Assembly: GCA_002494135.1 (NCBI GenBank)
Contig: DLBG01000024.1
Span: 5,357 to 16,717, forward strand
Length of the DNA: 11,361 nt
Source of the DNA: Lachnospiraceae bacterium UBA7027
Lineage (GTDB): Bacteria; Bacillota; Clostridia; Lachnospirales; Lachnospiraceae
Direction of reading: 5' to 3'
Shown one piece after another: positions 1 through 5,769 of the stretch. Numbering within the stretch: position 1 is the first letter of the stretch; each line of letters starts with the position of its first letter. The position numbers were made by a program, and so were the translations under genes. A model generated the notes under the pieces. It was not told the DNA's origin. It made no database searches and worked only from the letters and a program-made list of their open reading frames with translations.

Positions 1-21
1 CCTTCCGGCATCTGCCGGAGG
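1..21 (-). terminator. Possible terminator hairpin 3' of the GH13-like gene (cut by window edge)
   Basis: A stem TCCGGC/GCCGGA (positions 4-9 with 14-19, loop ATCT) extends by two more pairs past a one-base bulge at position 3. It lies 45 bases past the stop of the minus-strand GH13-like gene, the usual place for an intrinsic terminator. Any U-tract on the minus strand would fall beyond the window edge, so the call rests on the hairpin and its place only. Bases 22-65 hold nothing I can name. Confidence 0.35.
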
Positions 22-65
22 TATGCGCACAGATCATTACGAAACAAGTACGCACAGAATAAAAC

Positions 66-1928
66 TTATCTTGCCTCATATACCATTACGGTCCGTCCGG
101 GAACGGTTAATTGAACCTGTCCGTCCGATACTCTCTTCGTTCCTTCCGCACCCGTGGTGAAAAGAAGTTCCCATCCGGCTTTTTTGATTAAATTCGGCAG
201 GGAGAACGTTTTCTCCTCCCAGTGCATGTTATATGCCACAAAATACAGCTTTGTGCAACGTGTGCCGATTTTTAATCCTGCCTTTTCTTCCTTCTTTGCT
301 TCGGTCAGTTCGGTGAACATCATACCGATGTGATGTTTGTCGCCGGACAAATCGACTTTCCAGGCTTCTTCCTGATGGAAGGAAAGATCCGGGAAGCCGC
401 AGCTGACATGATCGGACATGGTCAGTTCTTCATTCAGCCGAAGGAATGTTTTGCTTTTACGAAAAGCAATCAGCTTCTTTGTAAACTCATAAATCTCCTG
501 GGCACTCTTCGTGGTATTCCAGTTCACATACCCGATTTCATTGTCCTGGCAGTAAGCGTTGTTGTTTCCGTTCTGGGAATTTAAAAACTCATCTCCCGCC
601 GTCAGAATCGGTGTTCCCGCACCAAGAAGCATCGTTGCCACGGCATTTTTAATCATTCTCTGTCTGAGGGCAAGAATGGTCTTTTTCTTGGTTTTTCCTT
701 CCGCACCGCAGTTCCAGGAATAATTGGAGTTGCAGCCGTCACGGTTTTCTTCGCCGTTTGCCTCGTTATGCTTCGTATCGAACGAATATAAATCGTTTAA
801 GGTGAATCCGTAATAACTCGTAATGAAGTTTACGATGGCGGTACGCTCCGGAATACGTTTCTGAAGTCTCGTAAAATCCGAAAGCACGTCGGAATCGCAT
901 TTTAAAAACTTGCGGACCTGATACATGTACTCATCGGAATAGATGCATAAATTCTTGTATTTCGGTTTCGTATTCTGCGAATAAATCTCGTCTACCGGGA
1001 TATAGTCATAGAAAAGCTTGGTGTTTGCCAAAAGCGGGTCTGTAGCTAAAAGCGTAATGGGTATTTTATTTCCCTTTAAATGGAATCCGTCGATGTGATA
1101 ATCGATTACCCAGTGACGGATTACGTCCTGAATCATGCCGCCTTTGGTATCATCGGGGAAATAAAGCTGCATAATGACTTCGATTCCTGCTTCGTGCATG
1201 CTTTTGACAAAACTCTTCATCTCCGTGCACGGATTGTCGGAAGCTGCATACGATGCCTTCGGCGCAAAATAATAACCCTTCTGGAATCCCCAGTAATTTA
1301 CTTTTTTCGTGTACGGATCGGATTTATAATCATAATCTGCGCTCTTTTTTAAGGTTTCCGGCTTTCTGTATTCCTCAAATTCATAACAGGGAAGAAGCTC
1401 TAACGCCGTAATGCCCAGATCTTTTAAATACTCCGTTTTCTCAACAATACCCGCAAATGTCCCGGGATTCTTTACTTTCGAGGAAGAATGCTTCGTAAAT
1501 CCTCTGACATGCAAAAGATAAAGAATGCTTTCACTAAAGGGCGTGCAAAGAATGCGGTCGTTGCCCCAGTCAAATTCGTTATCGTCGTAATCCGAGAAAA
1601 GATTGTATTCATCATCCTTTTTTACGCCGAAAACTTCGTTTCCGACAATTTTGGACGAATACGGATCGATGAATTCGGAATCTCCCTCGTAGAATTTATA
1701 AGCGTAATCGGCAAAGGAAAAATGCTCCACAATCATCGAAGAGATGTTGCCGCGTCTTGCGCACTTCGGGAACGGAATTCTCTTTTCCACCTTCGGATTT
1801 GCTTTTAAAATCAGGATAATTCCGCTTTCCTCCTCGGTCCTGTTGACCATGGAAAACTGAGCCCCGTCAACGGTGAGGCTTGCTCCCAAAGGGAAGGTAT
1901 TTCCTTTTCTTACCAAAAACTCATTCAT
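66..1928 (-). CDS. Isoamylase/GlgX-like GH13 protein, probably catalytically dead
   Basis: This 620-residue protein has the layout of glycogen debranching enzymes (GlgX/isoamylase, GH13). It has an N-terminal CBM48-like sandwich (about 1-105, with FPLGASL and YAYKFY), a TIM barrel (about 130-480) and a C-terminal beta domain. Family marks are clear: GTFAGI, LKDLGITALELLP, YWGFQKGYYFAP, KHNEANGEENRDG and GTPILTAGDEF. The active site, however, is gone. In region I, DxxxNH reads Q254...P258-D259. In region II, GFRFD reads GFHLK, so the nucleophile is K285. The general-acid Glu region (AEPWD) has no match; the best alignment puts D308 there. In region IV, HD before GFTL is Y372-Y373. The frame is intact, so this is a folded pseudoenzyme rather than a broken gene. 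It may bind glycogen or scaffold other enzymes (inference). The ATG has an AAGGA site 10 bases upstream. It is cytoplasmic, with no signal peptide, and is transcribed alone, divergently from the DUF1292 gene. Confidence 0.9.
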   Translation of the reverse strand: MNEFLVRKGNTFPLGASLTVDGAQFSMVNRTEEESGIILILKANPKVEKRIPFPKCARRGNISSMIVEHFSFADYAYKFYEGDSEFIDPYSSKIVGNEVFGVKKDDEYNLFSDYDDNEFDWGNDRILCTPFSESILYLLHVRGFTKHSSSKVKNPGTFAGIVEKTEYLKDLGITALELLPCYEFEEYRKPETLKKSADYDYKSDPYTKKVNYWGFQKGYYFAPKASYAASDNPCTEMKSFVKSMHEAGIEVIMQLYFPDDTKGGMIQDVIRHWVIDYHIDGFHLKGNKIPITLLATDPLLANTKLFYDYIPVDEIYSQNTKPKYKNLCIYSDEYMYQVRKFLKCDSDVLSDFTRLQKRIPERTAIVNFITSYYGFTLNDLYSFDTKHNEANGEENRDGCNSNYSWNCGAEGKTKKKTILALRQRMIKNAVATMLLGAGTPILTAGDEFLNSQNGNNNAYCQDNEIGYVNWNTTKSAQEIYEFTKKLIAFRKSKTFLRLNEELTMSDHVSCGFPDLSFHQEEAWKVDLSGDKHHIGMMFTELTEAKKEEKAGLKIGTRCTKLYFVAYNMHWEEKTFSLPNLIKKAGWELLFTTGAEGTKRVSDGQVQLTVPGRTVMVYEAR

Positions 1929-1981
1929 TCACATTATTTCCTTAAGAACCCATACTTCCACCAAAATATATTAGCCTAAAA

Positions 1982-2010
1982 ATCTTACCACATTTTTTCT
2001 TTTCATTCAA
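1982..2010 (-). promoter_or_regulatory. Candidate sigma-A promoter for the GH13-like gene
   Basis: On the minus strand TTGAAT (2010-2005) and TAAGAT (1987-1982) are separated by 17 bases. Each matches 4 of 6 consensus positions, and an A-rich spacer lies between. Transcription would start near 1975, giving a leader of about 45 bases that holds the AAGGA ribosome site at 1943-1939. No other pair in the gap fits better. This is pattern matching only. Confidence 0.5.
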
Positions 2011-2023
2011 TGCCAATCAAACA

Positions 2024-2052
2024 TTGCAATTTACCGATTTAATTGGTAAAAT
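2024..2052 (+). promoter_or_regulatory. Candidate sigma-A promoter for the DUF1292 gene
   Basis: TTGCAA (2024-2029) and TAAAAT (2047-2052) have an optimal 17-base spacer and lie about 30 bases upstream of the start codon's ribosome site. The -35 matches 4 of 6 and the -10 matches 5 of 6 consensus bases. The short leader would be about 25 bases. Confidence 0.65.
2030..2050. promoter_or_regulatory. 21-bp near-perfect palindrome, likely operator
   Basis: Arms TTTACC (2030-2035) and GGTAAA (2045-2050) are joined by a centre that is itself symmetric about T2040 (ATT before, AAT after). Only the pair G2036/T2044 breaks the dyad. The site fills the spacer between the -35 and -10 of the DUF1292 promoter and touches the -10, where a bound dimer would block RNA polymerase. 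It also sits 20 bases upstream of the -35 of the divergent GH13 gene. I cannot match it to a known regulator: it is not CIRCE, a CcpA cre site, or a LexA or BirA box. Confidence 0.5.
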
Positions 2053-2071
2053 GTAACAAACAATAACCTTT

Positions 2072-2077
2072 GGAGGG
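2072..2077 (+). promoter_or_regulatory. Ribosome binding site that fixes the DUF1292 start
   Basis: GGAGGG ends 7 bases before the ATG at 2085. A TTG at 2070 in the same frame would put this site inside the coding sequence and has no site of its own, so the ATG is the start. Confidence 0.85.
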
Positions 2078-2084
2078 TTTCATC

Positions 2085-2417
2085 ATGGCAAAAGACGAAG
2101 AATTACTCGAAAATGAAGAAGACATTACCGTAGAACTTGAATTGGACGACGGTTCCATCGTAAATTGCGCTATTATTACCATCCTTACGGTAAACGAGAA
2201 AGACTATATTGCCCTTCTTCCCATGCTGGATGAAGAGGATGAGGCTTTCGGTGAGGTTTGGTTTTATGAATATTATGAGAATCCCGATGATTCCAACGAA
2301 GAGCCGGAATTAATCTTCATCGACGACGACGATGTTTACGAAGCGGTATCCGATGCATTCGAAGAATTCCTTGATACTCAGGAATTTGACGAAGTCATAG
2401 ATGACAACGATAACTAA
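2085..2417 (+). CDS. DUF1292 (YrzB-like) acidic small protein
   Basis: A 110-residue, very acidic cytoplasmic protein of the DUF1292 family. The core shows the family pattern: a leading strand (ITVELELDDGS, about 14-24), a second strand, then the hallmark DYIALLPM followed by an acidic stretch, an aromatic strand (EVWFYEYYE) and a C-terminal helix rich in D and E (DAFEEFLD). The family's biochemical role is unknown. In many Firmicutes its gene lies near the Holliday-junction resolvase gene ruvX, but here it stands alone with its own promoter, operator-like palindrome and terminator. It faces the convergent helicase gene, with only 9 bases between the two stop codons, and is divergent from the GH13-like gene. 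Confidence 0.85.
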   Translation: MAKDEELLENEEDITVELELDDGSIVNCAIITILTVNEKDYIALLPMLDEEDEAFGEVWFYEYYENPDDSNEEPELIFIDDDDVYEAVSDAFEEFLDTQEFDEVIDDNDN

Positions 2418-2426
2418 ACGCAGAAT

Positions 2427-4262
2427 TTAATGGATGTCTTTTATGAAACGGGACGGAGCAATCCGTTCCGTTTTGTTTTCAACGGAAAACAGATAAAGTC
2501 TTTGTTTTGCCCTGGTCATGCCGACATATAATAACCTTCTCTCCTCTTCGACTTCCTCATCCTTTTTGGCATGCGGACTCGGAATCACGCCTTCGCACAA
2601 ATCAGGCAGAATTACCGTATCAAACTCCAGTCCTTTGGAGGCATGAAACGTCATGATCAAAACCGTGCAGTTGGTTTCTTCTGAGGCAGATTGTATTTCC
2701 GATGTTCTTATTTCTCTCGATTTCCCGGAAATTTCAAGATTCTCCGGATACGAATAGAATTCCCTTAAAGAGGGAAAGAAACGTGAAATTCCCGTCAGAT
2801 TTTCCATGTCATTTTTGATTTCCGCTTCCCTGTCAGGATACCTTGCAATCATTTTTTTAAGATACCGATCGTAACCCATCTCTTTACGGAGATAAAGAAT
2901 CGCTGCGTACGAATCCAGGGATGCCAGAATTTCCTTATCTTTTTTATCCGGTACCGGTTTTATAATATCCGACGAATTCCCATAGATTCTTAAATAATCC
3001 TCTTCTTTCGCTGTACCCTGGATTATCCTGAAATAAGAAAGCAGATCCTTTCCGACGAAACGGTCAAAGACCGAAGATCCTTCTTTCTTAAAACTTACGT
3101 CAATCCCTTCCGACGAGAGTCTGTTTAGCAGATATTCCGGATAATCGTTCGTACGAAATAAAATTGCGATTTTTTCATTCCCGGAATGCTTTAAGGAATC
3201 ATTTAAGGATTCTTCCTTCGTACAAAGTTCGCAAATCAGCCGTACAATCCGGTCATACTCTCTTACTGACCCGGAAAACTGCTCGAAAAATACGGCTTTT
3301 TCGGTCGAATCATCCGGACAGGTAATCTCCTTTATTAACCGGTTTTTATTCTTTGCTATCAGATTTCCGGCAGTTTTTACGATATCCTGACGGCTTCTGT
3401 AATTAACGTTTAGGGAATATCTTCTGCACTTTGGAAAATCTTCCAGAAACAGTCTCATAAATTCCGGGTCGGAACCCCGGAAACCGTATATGGACTGATC
3501 ATCGTCCCCGACTGCAAACAAATTTCCTTCTTTTCCCGAAATCAGATACAAAAACTCATACTGTATGGCATTGATATCCTGGAATTCGTCTACCAGAATG
3601 AAACGGTAACGTTTTTGCAGTATTTCAAGCACACTGCCGTTTCCAGGTTCGTTGTCGTTTTCGCTTCTGACTGCGTTACTTATCAGCAAATCCCTGCATC
3701 GAATTAAAAGATCCTCGTAATCAAGCCCGGAATTTCTGCTTTTTAAGCTCTCATATCCATTGTAAATTTCCGAAAAATCCTCTTTTGAAACGACCTTCGG
3801 AGCATACGAGTCCAAAGACCCTCCGCGGGCCTTGAAAAGGGATATTTCACGAAGCAGTTCGTCGCAGAATTCATTCGTTTTAAGCGGATATGAAAGATTT
3901 CTTAATACTTCTTTCATCATCCGCCTCATTTCCGTTTTTGAAAGGACGTGAATTTCGGAATTTTCGTATTGTTTTAGGATTCTTAAAAACAGGGAATGAA
4001 ACGTGGCAAAAAGCACCTTTTTATCAGGATTTTCAAAAAGGTGTTCAAACCGCTCTTTCATTTCTCCGGCGGCTTTTTTTGAGAATGTCAGAACAAGGAT
4101 TTGATTCGGGGAAATCCCGAGAATCCGGATCAGATATAAGATACGATGCGTAAGTACGAAAGTTTTGCCGCTTCCGGGACCGGCCGTGACCAATGCAGGT
4201 CCGGTCCCGTGTCTTATTGCGGCGAACTGATTTGGATCAGCCTTCAATCGATAATTTTTCAA
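2427..4262 (-). CDS. UvrD/PcrA-like superfamily 1 DNA helicase, short form
   Basis: An ATP-driven 3'-5' DNA helicase/translocase of the UvrD/Rep/PcrA type, 611 residues. The motifs are complete and in order: Q motif (Q12), Walker A AGPGSGKT (27-34, K33), Ia LTFSKKAAGEM, Walker B DEFQD (225-229), III GDDDQSIYGFRGS, IV NVNYRS, V TFHASKGLEFD (H540) and VI YVGMTRAKQR (R584 region). It is about 100 residues shorter than usual PcrA/UvrD (about 720-740). It ends soon after motif VI, so the C-terminal extension that in PcrA binds RNA polymerase is missing, and the 2B region looks reduced. It may act in repair or in clearing replication conflicts, but not by that contact. The assumed start is TTG at 4262, with only a weak AAGG 3 bases upstream. 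A second TTG at 4247 gives MKADPNQ, which also fits family N termini. It overlaps gltX by 26 bases, suggesting coupled translation. Confidence 0.9.
   Translation of the reverse strand: MKNYRLKADPNQFAAIRHGTGPALVTAGPGSGKTFVLTHRILYLIRILGISPNQILVLTFSKKAAGEMKERFEHLFENPDKKVLFATFHSLFLRILKQYENSEIHVLSKTEMRRMMKEVLRNLSYPLKTNEFCDELLREISLFKARGGSLDSYAPKVVSKEDFSEIYNGYESLKSRNSGLDYEDLLIRCRDLLISNAVRSENDNEPGNGSVLEILQKRYRFILVDEFQDINAIQYEFLYLISGKEGNLFAVGDDDQSIYGFRGSDPEFMRLFLEDFPKCRRYSLNVNYRSRQDIVKTAGNLIAKNKNRLIKEITCPDDSTEKAVFFEQFSGSVREYDRIVRLICELCTKEESLNDSLKHSGNEKIAILFRTNDYPEYLLNRLSSEGIDVSFKKEGSSVFDRFVGKDLLSYFRIIQGTAKEEDYLRIYGNSSDIIKPVPDKKDKEILASLDSYAAILYLRKEMGYDRYLKKMIARYPDREAEIKNDMENLTGISRFFPSLREFYSYPENLEISGKSREIRTSEIQSASEETNCTVLIMTFHASKGLEFDTVILPDLCEGVIPSPHAKKDEEVEEERRLLYVGMTRAKQRLYLFSVENKTERIAPSRFIKDIH
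2446..2479 (+). terminator. Intrinsic terminator of the DUF1292 gene, inside the helicase 3' end
   Basis: A 12-bp stem (2446-2457 with 2462-2473; arms AAACGGGACGGA and TCCGTTCCGTTT), a GCAA tetraloop and a TGTTTT tail form a textbook rho-independent terminator 28 bases past the DUF1292 stop. The only non-Watson-Crick pair is G2452-T2467, a GU wobble in plus-strand RNA but a C-A mismatch in minus-strand RNA. The minus strand also lacks a U-tail, so it acts in one direction. It lies wholly within the convergent helicase gene and encodes about residues 596-606. Confidence 0.85.
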
Positions 4263-5709
4263 TCGCCTTATCGATTCTTGATAAGGACTCTTCCTTTCCC
4301 AGCACTTCTAAAAGTTCGGTAGCTCCGCAGGGAGTCATCGGTTTACCGGAAAGCGCGGTTCTGATCGGCCATAAAACGGCTCCGTTTTTATATCCTTTTT
4401 CCGTTGCAAAGGATACAAGCAATTCGTATAACGCATCATTGGAATAATTATCAAAATCCCCAAGTACGGGACGGATTTCTTTTAAAACCTGAAGGGAAGA
4501 TTCCTTCGTGGTTTTCATTTTTTTATGAACATAAAGTTCACAGTCGTATTCGGGCATTTCTTCAAAGAAATCGATATGCTCTTTGATGTCCGGCAGAATT
4601 TCGATTCTGGTCTTTACCATGGCCGCAATTTTCTTTAAATCAAGGTCTTTTTTGATGACCTCTTTTAAATACGGCTCTGCCATCTCATAGAAGGCATCGA
4701 AGTCCATGGCTTTTAAGTATTCGCCGTTCATCCATTTTAACTTGGTATAGTCGAAAACGGCCGGTGATTTGTTAATGTGATGATAATCAAAGGCTTCGAT
4801 TAACTGCGGTAAGGATTTGATTTCCTCGTTATCCGAAGGGCTCCATCCGAGAAGAGCCACAAAGTTTACGATGGCATCGTTTACAAAGCCCTGATCGAGC
4901 AAATCTTCATAAGAAGAATGTCCGCAGCGTTTGGATAATTTCTGGTGATTCTCATCGGTAATCAAAGGACAGTGTACATATACCGGAACCTCCCATCCGA
5001 AGGCATCGTAAAGGCGGTTGTACTTCGGCGAGGAAGAAAGATACTCGTTTCCTCTGACGACGTGCGTAATGCCCATTAAATGGTCATCCACGACGTTTGC
5101 AAAGTTATAGGTGGGATATCCGTCCGACTTGATTAAAATCATGTCATCGAGTTCATCGTTATTGACCGTGATATCTCCGTAAATTTCGTCATGGAAGGTT
5201 GTGGTGCCTTCCGTCGGATTATTCTGACGAATGACATAAGGCTTTCCGGCTGCAAGGTTTGCTTCCACCTCTTCTTTGGAAAGACTCAGACAGTGTTTAT
5301 CGTAAACATTGATTTCCTTGGTGCTTCCGTCTTCCAGTGTAATGGTTTTGTTTAATGTCGCCAGTCTGTCTTTGTCGCAGAAACAGTAATATGCTTCTTT
5401 TTTATCCACCAGCATTTTCGCATAGGTAAGATAAATACCGCTCTTCTGACGTTCGGACTGAACATAGGGACCGCATCCCTTGTCCTTGTCCGGTCCTTCG
5501 TCGTGAATCAGGCCGGTTTTGGCAAGAGTTCTGTAGATGATATCCACTGCTCCTTCCACGTAACGTTCCTGATCGGTATCCTCGATTCGAAGGATAAAAT
5601 CCCCGTCCTCGTGCTTTGCAATCAGATAAGCATACAAAGCCGTTCTTAAGTTTCCTACATGCATTCTTCCCGTAGGGGAAGGAGCAAATCTGGTTCTGAT
5701 TTTTGCCAT
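4237..5709 (-). CDS. gltX: Glutamyl-tRNA synthetase
   Basis: Class I aminoacyl-tRNA synthetase that loads glutamate onto tRNA-Glu in the cytoplasm; 490 residues, the usual length. The catalytic Rossmann domain opens with RFAPSPTGRMHVGN, where HVGN (17-20) is the HIGH motif. The second ATP motif KLSKR is at 257-261. Other marks are GLIHDEGPD, YVQSER, YPTYNFANVVDD and VVRGNEYLSSSPKYN. A CFC pair (109, 111) and an HC pair (139-140) recall the zinc-binding loop of some GluRS. The C-terminal part is the helical anticodon-binding domain. Clostridia often lack a glutaminyl-tRNA synthetase and use a GluRS that also charges tRNA-Gln, but the sequence alone does not settle that here. The ATG has AAGGA 11 bases upstream, next to a strong hairpin. 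There is no T-box and no clear promoter. The 3' end overlaps the helicase gene. Confidence 0.97.
   Translation of the reverse strand: MAKIRTRFAPSPTGRMHVGNLRTALYAYLIAKHEDGDFILRIEDTDQERYVEGAVDIIYRTLAKTGLIHDEGPDKDKGCGPYVQSERQKSGIYLTYAKMLVDKKEAYYCFCDKDRLATLNKTITLEDGSTKEINVYDKHCLSLSKEEVEANLAAGKPYVIRQNNPTEGTTTFHDEIYGDITVNNDELDDMILIKSDGYPTYNFANVVDDHLMGITHVVRGNEYLSSSPKYNRLYDAFGWEVPVYVHCPLITDENHQKLSKRCGHSSYEDLLDQGFVNDAIVNFVALLGWSPSDNEEIKSLPQLIEAFDYHHINKSPAVFDYTKLKWMNGEYLKAMDFDAFYEMAEPYLKEVIKKDLDLKKIAAMVKTRIEILPDIKEHIDFFEEMPEYDCELYVHKKMKTTKESSLQVLKEIRPVLGDFDNYSNDALYELLVSFATEKGYKNGAVLWPIRTALSGKPMTPCGATELLEVLGKEESLSRIDKAIEKLSIEG
4246..4276 (-). other. Hairpin enclosing the helicase TTG start at the gltX overlap
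   Basis: Perfect 9-bp arms AATCGATAA and TTATCGATT (4246-4254 and 4268-4276) flank a 13-base loop. In the minus-strand mRNA the loop holds part of the weak ribosome site and the TTG at 4262-4260. The second possible TTG (4247-4245) lies on the 3' arm. The stem is AT-rich and would be opened by ribosomes finishing gltX, so it could tie helicase synthesis to gltX translation. It sits in coding sequence, so chance is possible. Confidence 0.4.
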
Positions 5710-5729
5710 TTTGTATCGTTTCCTTTCAT

Positions 5730-5764
5730 TTCCGGTATCGAAATTATTTAATCCGATACCGGAA
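5730..5764 (-). other. Strong hairpin between the ABC permease gene and gltX
   Basis: Perfect 11-bp arms TTCCGGTATCG (5730-5740) and CGATACCGGAA (5754-5764) enclose a 13-base AT-rich loop. It begins 5 bases after the permease stop and, on the minus strand, ends 4 bases before the gltX ribosome site. No U-tract follows on that strand, so it is unlikely to be a terminator for the operon; an mRNA-protecting or processing stem fits better. In the opposite direction it is followed by TTTGTTTATTTT, so it could stop antisense transcription. A second CGATAC copy just before the gltX ATG (minus strand, 5718-5713) could pair with the same 5' arm. Confidence 0.6.
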
Positions 5765-5769
5765 TTTGT

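Noticed and set aside
26..58. Direct repeat CGCACAGA (26-33 and 51-58)
   Set aside because: Eight bases, two copies, no link to a promoter or mobile element; within chance expectation.
2070..2084. TTG start giving five extra residues on the DUF1292 protein
   Set aside because: The Shine-Dalgarno sequence would then lie inside the coding region; the ATG at 2085 has ideal spacing.
5710..5769. T-box riboswitch or terminator ahead of gltX
   Set aside because: The gap is only 60 bases, far too short for a T-box, and no U-tract follows the hairpin on the minus strand.
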